This document shows positions 44,401 through 55,385 of a stretch of 64,000 bases of DNA, one piece after another. The DNA comes from Amphirosellinia nigrospora (Eukaryota > Ascomycota > Sordariomycetes > Xylariales > Xylariaceae), in assembly GCA_004123355.1 (NCBI GenBank), contig SCHM01000007.1, positions 558,001 through 622,000 on the forward strand, in the 5' to 3' direction. Below the pieces are notes generated by a model. It had not been told where the DNA came from. It made no database searches and worked only from the letters and a program-made list of their open reading frames with translations. A program made the translations under genes and the position numbers. How positions within the stretch are numbered: position 1 is the stretch's first letter; each line of letters opens with the position of its first letter.

Positions 44401-45248
44401 CATCGATCTCTTGGCTCGTGAGGGTGTTCATGAGGCGGCAGTTGGGGTCCGCGCTCCCCTTCTTCCTTTTGGACTTCCTCCCATGTTTCTGTATCGTATT
44501 CGTGATCGGACTCGCCATATACTGGAAGAACCTCATCGTAAAGAGGATCGTTCAAAGGTCGTATCGCATCTACTGGTTGTTTTCGTTGGCAGCGTACATT
44601 GGGTACCGTAATAAAGCTCGCGAGCCAGGCGCGTTTAAGGAGACGGTTAACTTGCAGTTGGTGCCCTACACAGATCCTAATATTACGATCAAGGAAGTTG
44701 AAGGCTTGTACTTCATGATCCGCGGTCGGTGTAAGCTCGTCGTAGTGGAGAATGTTATAATTTGCGAGGCCGCTATCTCGGAAATAACCACTGACTTGCT
44801 GTTGGCTGGGCTCGCGTCGCGTCATCATTAGCTGTGGCCAAAGCCTACGCCTTTTCATATCTGGTGCGTGTGTAGGACTAGTGATGGAAAGCTCCTCCGC
44901 CTTGTCCCCCTTTCTCTTGCTTGCTGTTGAAATTTTTTCCCCAGTAATGCTCTCGAACTTCCAGCTCTTAACTTGCAACGTCTCGATACAATTGATAAGG
45001 AACGTCTTTTGAGCAAACTTGTCGATTCCCATGGCTTGGAAGAAGAGCTCTTGTCGCCGGGCATTCTTGATTTCGTGAATTAGCTGGTTGCCGTCGATTT
45101 GATTGTAACGCAGCCGTTCTTCGAAATCCGCCGGCAGTCTGCCGGGTTCGTAAAGGCGACACTGTCCTTCGGCCGTGCAGAGCTCTTCCACAACACGGTC
45201 AATGTCCCATTGCGCTGGGTCGTCAGTGGGACGCGAATGTGGCTCCAT
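41420..45248 (-). pseudogene. SNF2-family helicase-like ATPase, several frame disruptions
   Basis: The minus-strand gene starts at ATG 45248 (MEPHSRPTDDPAQWDID). After a charged N-terminal half of about 290 codons and short linker exons, the ATPase begins DIALKPHQLWAVTRMLFTYR, with Walker A GVLLADGMGVGKTLE (near 43450), AVVLVPPGLREQWYQQLC, a DEAH-like box VVMDESHNQ (near 42770) and motif III SISGTPIRR. The C-terminal helicase lobe has ITTARISGEGFNMTRANYAI and QAFYRVHRHGQQ. SNF2 proteins use ATP to move along DNA and remodel chromatin or repair lesions. A clean TTTCAG acceptor near 43555 supports at least one intron. Frame changes near 44340, 44160, 43800, 43300, 42250 and 41790 are not all explained by introns, so this copy is probably damaged. 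Confidence 0.75.
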
Positions 45249-45299
45249 TTTATGGCTCAAGCGTCATGTATATGGTGATAGAAGTTGTGTAAGTAGATG

Positions 45300-46480
45300 G
45301 GTCTCACTGGAGGTGTCTTAGTTGCGAGTAAGAAGGGGAGGATTTCGAACAATGGTTATAGAATTGACTTGGTGGTGTTCAAAGTAAAACGTGGCAAGCT
45401 GTTGCTGAGGACATGCTCGCAAACCATAGAGATGGACGAAGCGAGGGTCCTCCTACGGCAGCCCACCTTATTGGCGAGGCATTTGAATTGTGGCAAGGAT
45501 TTCGGCCTGTTTGGTAGTCCGTGGCAACTATAATGAACGTAAATGCCCTACCAAGGTGACTTGCGAAGAGCACGATCGAAAATGAGATATACCTGACTGA
45601 GTATACGTTGGTCGCGCCATAAGCTCGCGCATTAAGTAGAGAGTTTTTGACGAAAATGTCCCAGTTTCTTTCAGCTTTAATGAGGCGAGTACGCGGTATT
45701 CAACATACATAATACTAAAATGTATGCGGGGTAATTACTTGATGTGTAGGGCTGAGTATTGGCAGCAGGGGTCAAGGTTCCTTTGCAGTCGATAAGATAC
45801 TTTAAGCTAGTTGTGCACACAAAGTCCCCCACTTCCCATAGTGGGCTGGGCAGGTACTACCTAACGGAACCTTGTAGGTATATGGGAAGGAACGTAATTA
45901 TTGCACGGCACGGACTTCAAAATTCCTGTCGGGCTCCCCTGTAGTAGACCTCCATCTTTTCTACATATGAACACTTATACTCTGTCAAATCCCTTTTCTC
46001 CCATAAGCTGGATCAGGACTAGCCTAACACATCTGTAGGGACAAGTTCTAGTTAGAAGAGTACTTTATTTGGGGCGATCTGCCTTCTCGGCAGCCACTTT
46101 ATAGACTATTAGACGATATTTACTTCCATAATCCCTTAGTGAATTGGCCCAGGGTGACTGGGACCACTGGAAAGGAGGTAATCTGCGAATTACTCATCCC
46201 ATTCGCGTATCAGTCACGTAGAAATAAGGGGAATCCTTTGATCGAAGGGAACGCAATATATTAATAAAAATCCCAAAAACTAAAAACTCCGCGCTGTCTG
46301 TGTTAAGTACAAAGTGAGACCTCCGAGGGATATTTGGTGTTTTTACAAGTCCCACCCCTTAGTCATTTTGCCCACTTACTTGTGGTGTCATCCTAGCAAA
46401 GATTAAGCTACGTTTTAAAATTTAGTACCTGACAGTTCAAGTTTTAGCCTGAGTGCAGCATAGGGACCAGCACTATTGCT
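45300..46480. other. Intergenic, no supported gene
   Basis: Divergent side of the helicase gene. Short ORFs on both strands have no motif. Mixed composition, with a few A-rich stretches near 46260. Confidence 0.35.
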
Positions 46481-46483
46481 ACA

Positions 46484-46690
46484 CTATTTATCAATTTCAC
46501 TCGCAGCAAGGTATATGCCAGTCATCGACTCGGCGAACCAGGGGTATGGCAACCCTTCAACGAAGATTGTAACAGGGCGCGCAAGTTCGTCAGCCTCCAG
46601 GCCCGAGTGCCTCACAAAGGTTGCGTTATAAAAGGCCATGTAGAGCTTGTTCCTAGATCTGTGTGGCAGCGGACAGACGACCATGGACAT
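46484..46690 (-). CDS. Short unrecognised coding fragment
   Basis: A 68-codon minus-strand frame (MSMVVCPLPHRSRNKLYMAF start, EGLPYPWFAESMTGIY end) has protein-like composition but no known domain. It lies just upstream of a solo-LTR-like unit and may be a gene end cut off by that insertion. Confidence 0.25.
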   Translation of the reverse strand: MSMVVCPLPHRSRNKLYMAFYNATFVRHSGLEADELARPVTIFVEGLPYPWFAESMTGIYLAASEIDK

Positions 46691-46777
46691 CTGCTCTGTT
46701 GGCTTGACAAGATCGTAAGGCGGCGATGATATTATTTGCTCGCCGGTAGAAGTTGATCGGGGTTGATTGCGGGTCGA

Positions 46778-46957
46778 TGTCAGGTGATTGTGCTCCAGGG
46801 TGAATAGAACGACCTGCTTGTAACCAGGGACGTAGTCAGGGCTTCATAGAGTGATCAATTAATTCCCGAACCTCCCAATATAAGGGGGTTGCAGCCCTAT
46901 ATATACCAAGGTCTACTAGATCTACCCGTGGGGTCACTGTGACCAAATACCCTGACA
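46778..46957 (+). mobile_element. Solo-LTR-like unit, copy 2, with near-perfect 5-bp flanking duplication
   Basis: 180 bp from TGTCAGGTGATTGTGCTCC to CCCTGACA. It is related to 37735-37938 at both ends and at TTAATTCCCGAACC. Flanks are GTCGA on the left and GTTGA on the right, a 5-bp duplication with one C/T difference, which supports an old LTR insertion. Confidence 0.65.
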
Positions 46958-47423
46958 GTTGACTGGCTCGGGGGCGTCGGGGTTCGAGGCGATCATTGTT
47001 TCGTACTTGAATTGAATATTATAATTCTTCAAGCCTTGTTCCATGGCATGAAGACTTGTACAAGGGACAGGGTTGGCCCAGAAACCCCATGGAGTATTTG
47101 CATCCTGTGTGCACGTTAGCTAAGTTTGTGACGTAGAAGGCCAGCATTGCCGGCACGGAAGTTTCTACCTCGTACCTTTGGTGGCAAGGAATTCTCAGAT
47201 CTGTTTCGGTGCGGTATAAGGGATTTGACGGCCGGTGGCAGGGTTGTCTAGACGAACGTGCGGGGGCAGTATATGCAAGACTAGGTAGTTTAGCGTTCTA
47301 CTTGCAACTACATTCCATTTCGCATATCCGCATTTGCATCTTCATCCCCATAACACACACCTTCTCAACATCCACGCACACTTGTTGTTGCCTGCCCTGA
47401 ATCATTTTCCACGACAAATCAAC

Positions 47424-47809
47424 ATGGCATCCGACAAGATCACCGTAAAGGACATGATGGCTGGCGCCGGGGTCTAGGCATGCTTTGAGGCAAAGTCAGT
47501 TGTACGTTCTCACTCTCTCTTCGAGCCGCATCGGCGGAGCTAACACATTACTACTAAGTCAATTAGGAGAAGCTTACCGCCAAAAGAAGCTTCAAGGACG
47601 GTGCCACGGCCTAAGCCCACTACGGACCACTTCTCAATCCAGACCACCCCGGCGATGCGCCTGTAAAGCGACAGAGCCCTCACGATAATAAAGCTGCTGC
47701 GATGCGAGTCAAGATCAAGACGCTAGAGACAGAAGATGGAATTAAGCACGATGACTATCACCGCTGTACTTCTTGCTATCCATCCGACTTTGAGGATGGA
47801 GAGGTTTGA
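47424..47809 (+). pseudogene. Myb/SANT-like relic, copy 2
   Basis: ATG 47424 opens MASDKITVKDMMAGAGV, then TAG (47475-47477), then ACFEAKS. After an intron (GTACGT donor, TAAG acceptor) the text parallels the relic at 36940 (KDGATA, AHYGPLL, MRVK), with further stops including one at the second conserved Trp (VNW becomes VN-stop). It is clearly the more decayed paralogue, and it shares the first TAG with copy 1. Confidence 0.55.
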
Positions 47810-48767
47810 ACTGCCAGCTCGATATAGAAGACTTGGTTACGAGATATGTTAAAAGAGCGCCTCCAGTGAGGACCCTGGGCCAGCACTTCGTATCAATGTT
47901 ATAGTTCTTTTGCAGCTGAACGGCGGTGTCCACGCTGCCAAGATTGCATCTACGCTTTGTAGGTCGTTGTCGCTAGGCCGGTATACACTAGCAAAGGTGA
48001 TCCCCCTTCCCTTGACTCACGTAATGTCCCTCGTCTTATACGGCCGTAGTTAGTCTACCTTAAGATACCTACTTGCGTATGTATATCAGCGACCTCAGCC
48101 TCTACCTAGCGCTATCGCAGGTGTCTACTAGGAAAAATATGTCATAGTGGGAGTGTGTTTTTACCGCCATCCTCAGTCGCGGCGGGATACCCACCCACGC
48201 CTCTTGCATTAATATGATATCTGCTAATGCCGATTGAGTTTAATCAACGCTCTTTTGCACCCCGGCCGCGTTCATCGAGTGTATAACTAAGTGACCGTGT
48301 TGGGTTTCGTATGGCTTCTTGCGCGCGAATCACCTTTCGCGTTTGTTAAGGAAGGCAGAATCCTTTTTTTATTACTATATGTTTTAAGTAGCGATTGTAC
48401 CGATTTGTGGAAAGTATTATATATAGGCGATATGGAGCTAAATATGACTTAGAGCTATAGACCTCGTTTATAATGTTGTGCTCTTCCGGAAATATATGGA
48501 GATTTCTCACTTGTCATCCCGACCATCGTTTAGCTAGCTTTCAGCAGCGAACCCAACTTTCCGTTCCGTTGGCTGAGCCGTTATCCTGCCAGGAAGCCTC
48601 TCTACTGTTGACGGAGTATTTTGGTCGCTCTCGCCTTTGCTTGTTGTAGCTAGCACGAGACCGCGCTCCCCGACGAGGAACGAATGAGTTTTAGGGCCAA
48701 GCTATGCGCATTGTCAGGAAAGACATTCGAAAGTAGGACTATAATCCTACCCGAAGATACTGCGTAG
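47810..48767. other. Intergenic, no gene seen
   Basis: No motif-bearing ORF on either strand. AT content rises at 48360-48480, with an A/T-rich stretch near 48370-48440. Confidence 0.35.
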
Positions 48768-48962
48768 TGTCACAGTAAAGTGGATACTGCCCCCCTAGAT
48801 GAAGCTATTCCCAAGGGGTATATAGACCCATATGAGGAATCTTCGGAGGTCAGGTCACGTGATCACGTACACAGGTCTATATAGGGGGCACAGAGCAGTC
48901 AGACTGCCCTGCGCCCACATACACAGAAATATATGGCTTTTTGACCCCAGTTCTTCGTGACA
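48768..48962 (+). mobile_element. Solo LTR with 4-bp target duplication
   Basis: 195 bp beginning TGTCACAGTAAAGTGG and ending TTCGTGACA, with inverted ends TGTCAC/GTGACA. It has a CTATATAGG box near 48887. The 4 bases GTAG occur on both sides, as expected for LTR integration. It belongs to a different family from the TGTCAGGTG units and sits immediately upstream of the PKS relic. Confidence 0.65.
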
Positions 48963-49039
48963 GTAGCACTATTAAGACGGCTGCAGCCAGGGAGTCACTC
49001 AAGTCTCAGTAGGTCCACCCTCGAGGATCTTCTACAGGA

Positions 49040-52000
49040 TTGCGAAGCAGAGCGTCCTCAATGGTCCCTCTCCACTATCATCGCTCTCTATTCTCCGAGG
49101 GGAAATCGATGCCCAGGAGCTCAAGTCTACAACACGAGTTGACGAGATGTTCTGCGCTGAGGTATTCAGGATCCACCTGCGTGACGGTCACTTTCGGACC
49201 TTCCTTGACCTGGCCTCGCGTGAAAACTCAGGGCTCAGAATCCCTGAGGTTGGTACCGGCATGGGTGGCGTCACACAGCACGTACTCTCGGTTTTAGAGG
49301 ATTTCCAGGCTGAACGGGGCGGGTTAGCATTCACAAATTATACTACCACAAACACGTCATCGTCACGGCTCAGCAAAGCTCAATTCCGATTTAAAAGTCA
49401 CCAAAACAGATTCGAATTCGTCAACTGGAATCCAGAGCACAACCTTGCTAATTAATGGAAACTCTGGATTGGAACTGGGAGGGTATGACCTCATCTTCGT
49501 AGGCAACTTGGTTAACACTACGTCCATTGTTGCACCAGCCATAGCTCACCTCCAAACGTTATTGAACCTCGGAGGATACCTGGTATTACAAGCATTTACC
49601 TGGCCGCAAGTCGCGTGCATTAATGTTGCATTTGCAATATTGGGAAGCTGATAGGACTCCATGGATAGCTGGCAGCAGGACGAGCCTCTGCTTATAGAGC
49701 AGCAATGTGACCAGCTACTCCTTGACCTTGGGTTCTCTGGTGTTGAGTTGACCTTAAAATACTTTGATGATGAGCCACATCATGTGACAAGGGCTCAAGT
49801 GCTTAGAATTTTGAGTTCAATTCAGCTAATAATCTCTTTGGGGTCTCTAGGGCTCTGATTTCCTAATTCGGACTTTAATGTAACCTCGCCCAAAGCGCTC
49901 AATTTATAGACGAATTCCTAGGACTTCTGCCTCCCCGTAGGCCTCCGAGAGTATGACTGCTTGAGAGGGGTTGAGGCTGCTCTAGCCAATACTACGGCAA
50001 CGATATATTATGTCTCAGCCTACGAAAATGGTCGGAGTGATATCGGCCTTCCGGGACCTTCCAAGAGTCTCTGGGGGTCTGTGTGGCTCCTGTGGCTAGA
50101 TCTTGTGGCTGGTCCGTGTGACATGTCACATCAGTACCATCATGATAACAAGACTTGTCTCCGACGACAAAGAAATTGATCATGTCCCGAACGGCGTTAC
50201 CAGTGTCAATCCCAGCAAACAGACGCTCGTGGTGCTCACAAGCCAGGAGTCGGCGGATCAGAATCTGCTCGTTGAAGAACTTGGCAAATGGTGTTACAAG
50301 GGCTTTGTTTGAGGGCTTGGGAATAGCCTCATTCCTTCAAATCTAATAATTGGCTATGGCGTCAAAGGACCTCTTACGCTCTAGATTCCCTTTTAGAGGA
50401 CTCGGAACCTGACTAGCCTATATATACACAGATATTGGGCTACCCCAACGGACCTCCGTTGGCCTGAGTAGCCAATATAGCTCAAAATGGTACAAATAAC
50501 CGAGTTGCAGCCGAGGGCTGAAGCCGTAGGCGAGATCCGTGTAACAAATGGCACGACTTTAGGCAGACCATACATTTTACCGATCTCGATCGTGAGTAGA
50601 TAGTATTATTGCCCACTGATGTTGTTGTAATTATCTCTCATCGAGGTCAGGGTGCCCCGCCTCGCGAACTTCGACCAGCGGGAATTCACCGGGCTACAGC
50701 AATTCGTGCGAAAGTCCAAGAACATTCTGCGGGTTAGCGCATCTGGCAAGCGCGAGATGAGTTCAGAAGGCGAAGAGGATCTTCTCCCGTGGGATCCCCG
50801 ATACGATGCAACAACGGGCTGCCTACGGACTATCCGTTCCAAAGAAACTGGTAAGCACATAGTCACGCTTGCTATTCCTCTACCACACGAAAACGGGCCT
50901 CGAGGTATCGCCGAGTCAGTGACGGAGATCTTTAATTCGCCATTCAGCAGTGACAATCCTCGCATATCTTCCGAGCTTGAGTATATTGTCCAAGACGGAA
51001 TTATCATGATTGGCCGCCTGGAGTACGAGAATCGCCTCGACGAGAAATGCCTGAGCTTTATACACCAATGGGACCAAATTCTACCGCGGCTATCGGCTCC
51101 GCCTTTAACCCTCGCCATTGGACAGCCTGGCATGATTGATTCACTATGTTACGTTGAGGATGAACGTTACAGTCATGATCTGGCAGTCGATGAGGTGGAG
51201 ATAGAAGCCTTAATGTGGCCCCTTAGTCTCCGGGAGGTTTTTATTGTGCTCGGCAAGATAGATATCGGTCGCGGACTCAAACATGAGTCCGTAGGGACTG
51301 TGACTCGAACTGGCTCGGCGTGTTCGGAACAGTTTCGACCGGGGGACCGCGTCATCATAGGAGTGTTCGGTTCAATGAGGAGTCATCCTCGGAGCAAATC
51401 ACAAAATATGCGCAAACTCCCTGATCATCTATCATTTGAAGAAGCGGTATCGCCCGGGAATTCATGTATGACAGCCTGGAAGAGCCTGGTAAACATCGCA
51501 AGATTACAGAAAGGAGAAAAGATTTTGATTCATTCAGCAGCTGGCGCGACAGGGCAAATGGCTATTCAGGTTGCACACTTGATTTGGGCAACGTGAGTAT
51601 TTCTTCGTGACATCTGCTCTCCATCTCCCCGAACTTCTCGCTTCCTTCGTACCTTCTTCTTCATGGCTTATTTAATTCCGAATAGGGTCTTTGCAACCGT
51701 TAGCTCAGATGAAAAACGAGATATTGTTACAGAACTTGGGGTTTCCAAAGATCACATCTTTAACAGGCGAGAAATTTCGTTTGCTCAAGAGATAAAACGC
51801 GTAACAAAAGGCCTCGAGGTTGGCTTTATCTTAAATTATCTCGCAAGCGACAGCCTACAAGCTTGCAGGCGGTTCATCGAGATAGGCAAAGCCGACATCA
51901 TAGCTAACTCATCTTCGCCCATGGTTATGTTTGCAAAGAACGTCACATTCGCGGCCGTGGACTTGGCAGAGATTCCTTAGCATATGATCTCCTCACTAAG

Positions 52001-53433
52001 ACATTGGAGCTTACAGCCGACGGACTTCTGCGGGGGCCCAGACCTTCACATGTATACTCGGTAGCTAAAGTCGAGCAGGCTTTCAGATACATACAGAGTG
52101 GCAACAATACAGGCCGAACCATACTCGTCAGAAAAGGAAATGATCGTGTCACGGTAAGAGGAGAAAGTTCGGATGGCATCCCATACTGTACTCTTCGCAA
52201 CCCTACCCAGCTAACACAAGTCACAGAAGCATCTCATTCATAAAAGTACATGGTCCTTTGATCCTAATGCTTCTTATGTTGTTGTTGGTGGATTCAGCGG
52301 CTTAGGCCCAGCCGTGATTAAGTGTACGGTACGCAAGGGTGCCAAGTACTTGCTTATTCTCTCACGCTCTGGAGCTTCACGCTCGGCTGCCTTGGACCTT
52401 GTGGAAATGATCAGAAGGTAAAATATCTACATAGAAACGCCTTAATGCTACATCTCTTCCACGACAGAGCTTTCGAAGGTGTTGTAGGCCTACACCACCT
52501 CCGTGCCTCACGCGCCGATTAAGGGTTGCATCAATTCCGCCTTGCAGTTCCAAGATGCGATATTTCACAACATGACTCACGACAAGTGGACTCGCACAAT
52601 ACGGTCTAAGGTTCATTCAAGTTGGAATCTCCATTGTCTTCTCCCTCGTGACATGGACTTTTTATCCTACTTTCATCACTAGTCGGCATTTACGGTGCCA
52701 TGGGTTAGAGCAACTATGCTGCTGGATGCACGTTCCAGGATGCGCTTGCCCGGGCGCGGACCCAAGCCGGCGCCTACCCGGGTGTCTCCGTTTCCCTGGA
52801 CCTCAGCTGGCTAGTTGATGCCGGCATCGTCAGCGAGCGCGCAGACTATCGACGAAAGTGGGAGATGGTGCAGGAGGTTACAGGGGTTCACGTGACGGAT
52901 TTGCTTGCGGCGTTAGACCATTACTGCGATCCAGCCAGGTGTTCAACATCAACTACTACACCAACAGAAAAACGAGAGGAACAGCGACCGGCACTGACTC
53001 CGGCCAGCTTCCCATGGGACCGGTAACACCAGTGGATTTGGTCTTGAGCGAACAAGGCGCGATGGTTCCATCATCAATTAACCGCCCGCTTTTTAGTGCA
53101 TTCATGAATGCCACCAGCACTAATGATCTTTAGAGAGTAAGCGGCACTGGTACGGCCGCTATCACCTGGCGTGCTCGGTTTAATGAAGCACGTTCCCAGC
53201 AGGAAAGGGGCAACGTCGTTGTGGAGGCGCTTAAGGAGAAATTGGCTTGCGCCCTGGGACTTGGGCTGAGTGACGTGGACGCGAGCAGACTAGTGACGGC
53301 TTATGGCGTTGATTCCTTGATGGCTGTGGAATTGGATGCGCAAGGGCTTCAGAGTAGAGGTTCTGGTCTCCGAAATTCTGGTAGGAGCAAGTATTTTGAA
53401 AGTGGGAGAGGTAGTAGCCGACAAGGCGGATGA
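49040..53433 (+). pseudogene. Reducing polyketide synthase, C-terminal half (MT-ER-KR-ACP), broken
   Basis: Domains in order start with a C-methyltransferase at 49110-49855 (IDAQELKSTTRVDEMFCAEV, IPEVGTGMGGVTQHVL, LLNLGGYLVLQ). Then come a linker from 50652 and an enoyl reductase to about 52180 (FRPGDRVIIGVFGS, GEKILIHSAAGATGQMAIQV). A ketoreductase follows at about 52260-52860 (SYVVVGGFSGLGPAVIK, AGCTFQDALAR, VSLDLSWLVDAGIV), and an acyl-carrier domain at 53221-53360 (YGVDSLMAVEL, with the phosphopantetheine Ser in DSL). This is the order of a highly reducing fungal PKS after its dehydratase. One 93-nt intron fits at 51593-51685. KS, AT and DH are absent. An insertion of about 0.75 kb separates MT from the ER linker, and stops or frame changes occur near 49110, 49455, 49650, 51965, 52420 and in the KR. 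It cannot make a product. Confidence 0.85.
50003..50140 (+). repeat. Copy 2 of the MSQP 5'-end duplication, inserted in the PKS relic
   Basis: Matches 20246-20330 around ATATATTATGTCTCAGCC, CTTCCGGGACCTTCC and GGTCCGTGTGAC, with indels. It lies between the methyltransferase and ER parts of the PKS, so it is part of the insertion that splits that gene. No TATA box as clear as at 20172 is seen here. Confidence 0.45.
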
Positions 53434-53769
53434 GAGTCGCGGGGAACAAAGGGACAAGCTTAACACCGAGTAAATAAAAGATCCCATCTTGTTCGGCCTC
53501 GAAGAAATATTACTATTGTTCTATGGGTTGGTCTCTAGATTGAATAGAAGACAGGCTTGTCCGTAGCTAGGGACCCTGTGACCTAATCACCTAACATTTT
53601 CGAGCTTGCCTATTGAGGTCTGGATTCCTTCATCTGTAAAGCCTTAAGGGAATTATCTTTCGCTGTATGAGAGCTTCTAGTTTTTCGGGGGTGAGAACTT
53701 AGATCAAGGTGGTCGTATTGCGAACTTAGAAACCTCGGGATACATCCCTGTCAACCACTAGGCAGGATA

Positions 53770-54860
53770 GAAAGCTAAATTGGCCCTTGGTCATGAGCCG
53801 AAAATCTATCGTAAAGCTGAAATTCATCCGCCCAGCGTCTTTGGCCGGATCTAATGTGATCTCCACCTTTATGGCGACCAGAATCACCCGCCGGTGCTTC
53901 AAGTTTGAAATATCATAACGTTTTTGCGAGAGTGAGACTCACTTCAAGGCAAGTCATGGGCTTCCCTGCACAGCTGCATCAACCAACCAAAAGGAGCAAA
54001 GGCGTCACTCATCGCCTTCCTTGTGGTACACTATCCGAAGAGTCTTCTAGCCACCGCTCAGGTCTGAAACTAAATGGATCGGGGAAGTATTCCGCATTAT
54101 GGTGAAGACCGTAAATGTTGACAGACACCTGTGTACCATGAGGGATAACATGGCTATCTATAACCAGCGGTTCTTCGTCCTCTCTGTTTTCTATAGGCGT
54201 TAATTCCCGCTATAGCAGTCCTATGACTGGAGGACTGATCCGTAGAGCTTCGTCTATGCAAGCACGTAGGTGTTTGCATTCAGCAAGACGAGGCCCACAG
54301 TGGATATCGATGCCAAATTGAAATATCGATCGAATCTCTGCGGCTAGCCTCTTGTAACATTGAGGGCTGCGTGATAAATAGAAAAATAGAGCACATAATA
54401 CCGCCGCGGTTGTCTCTCCACCTGTTCCGAGTGTGAAGTTAGCGGGGTACACTACCGAAATATTGGGCTCTACGAACCAGCTGGGAAAAAGAATACGGCT
54501 TCTGTGATGAGGTCCAATCGATCAGGTTTCTGCTCCTCTTTTCCCGAAGATTTGGCCATGAATGAATATAAATTGTGCTTTGCGTGGAAATGCTAACTTA
54601 ACCGTGCCGTTATCATATGGTTCAATGCTTCGAAAACCCGGTCGCGTAGACTATTGGGAACCTTATCAGCAATGCGCTGGTGAATCCGCCACTTCATTAC
54701 CAATAGGAAGTTCATGCAGACATTAATCCGGAGATCCCTAATCGAAATGGCTTTCGGAAAGAAGCGATTCGTCAGATCAGTCTGCAGGTTAAGACTAATA
54801 CAGCCGAAGCCAAGGTGCGCAGCTGGGTCGTAACTCAGATGTCGACACATCAGAGTCATA
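53770..54860 (-). pseudogene. Cytochrome P450 relic
   Basis: The minus-strand parts in order are an N-terminal-middle segment (54859-54593), an EEQKPDRLDLIT linker, and an I-helix LGTGGETTAAVLCALFFYLS with the K-helix ACIDEALRISPPV (54452-54210). They are followed by a long beta region, [19 protein letters not shown], and the haem-binding end SCAGKPMTCLEVSLTLAKTL. P450s use haem iron bound by that Cys to oxidise substrates. A TGA follows QGRR, the haem-loop frame is shifted, and another stop comes before YFKLEAP. It converges with the PKS relic 340 bp away, which suggests a former secondary-metabolite cluster. Confidence 0.8.
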
Positions 54861-54884
54861 TTTACAGGACCATCAGAGTTAGAC

Positions 54885-55385
54885 AGCTCGAACAGATGTT
54901 TATTGGAAAGCTTTGCTTTCCCTCGAATAGGTATTTACAACGTAAATTAAGAATGAGAGGGAAGGCGAAGCTTGAGAAGTTAAGCGGTGACCCCTAAAAC
55001 TCTAAATGGATTCTGCAAGCCTCTGATTGGTCAAACTCTAAATCGAGGCATCAACCACAACGTATTCGCACCCAAATTGACTGTGTGGCTTGCGTACTGC
55101 AATAGTGAACATGGTCACTACCGGATATATCTGCTTACTGGGGCTTCGCCCCCAGTAAATAAGTACTTATGTAGATGAAAATTTACTATTTGGATCAATA
55201 GGGGCGAAGCCCCTACTCGGGGTCCAGGGGGGACCCCCTGGAAATACCACGTAAGATACGTTATCTTAAATCGAAGTGCCTTGGCACTTTGATTTACACC
55301 GTATTTAAAATGGAACAGCTTCGCCGGCAAAGCTTTCCATTTTAGTGACGACTTGCTCGGCGCTACAGAGTATTTTATTGTAATC
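54885..55385 (+). repeat. Palindrome-rich repeat element, copy B
   Basis: Matches copy A (10880-11655, opposite strand) from ATTGGAAAGCTTT at about 54903 to GCTCGGCGCTACAGAGTA at about 55372. It holds five hairpins in a row: 55132-55162 (CTTACTGGGG arms), 55199-55216 (AGGGGCGAAGCCCCT), 55219-55242 (GGGGTCC/GGACCCC arms), 55268-55295 (AAATCGAAGTGCC/GGCACTTTGATTT) and 55306-55344 (TAAAATGGAA/TTCCATTTTA around TTCGCCGGC). The last two are conserved in copy A with compensating-looking changes. No transposase is visible. Confidence 0.75.

Noticed and set aside
41420-45248. Helicase of a Helitron or RecQ-type telomere-linked helicase
   Set aside because: The order of motifs and the HRHGQ end are those of SNF2 proteins, not RecQ or Pif1.
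10880-55385. Starship-type giant element
   Set aside because: No DUF3435 tyrosine-recombinase captain gene was seen near either end, and Starships do not have long terminal inverted repeats.
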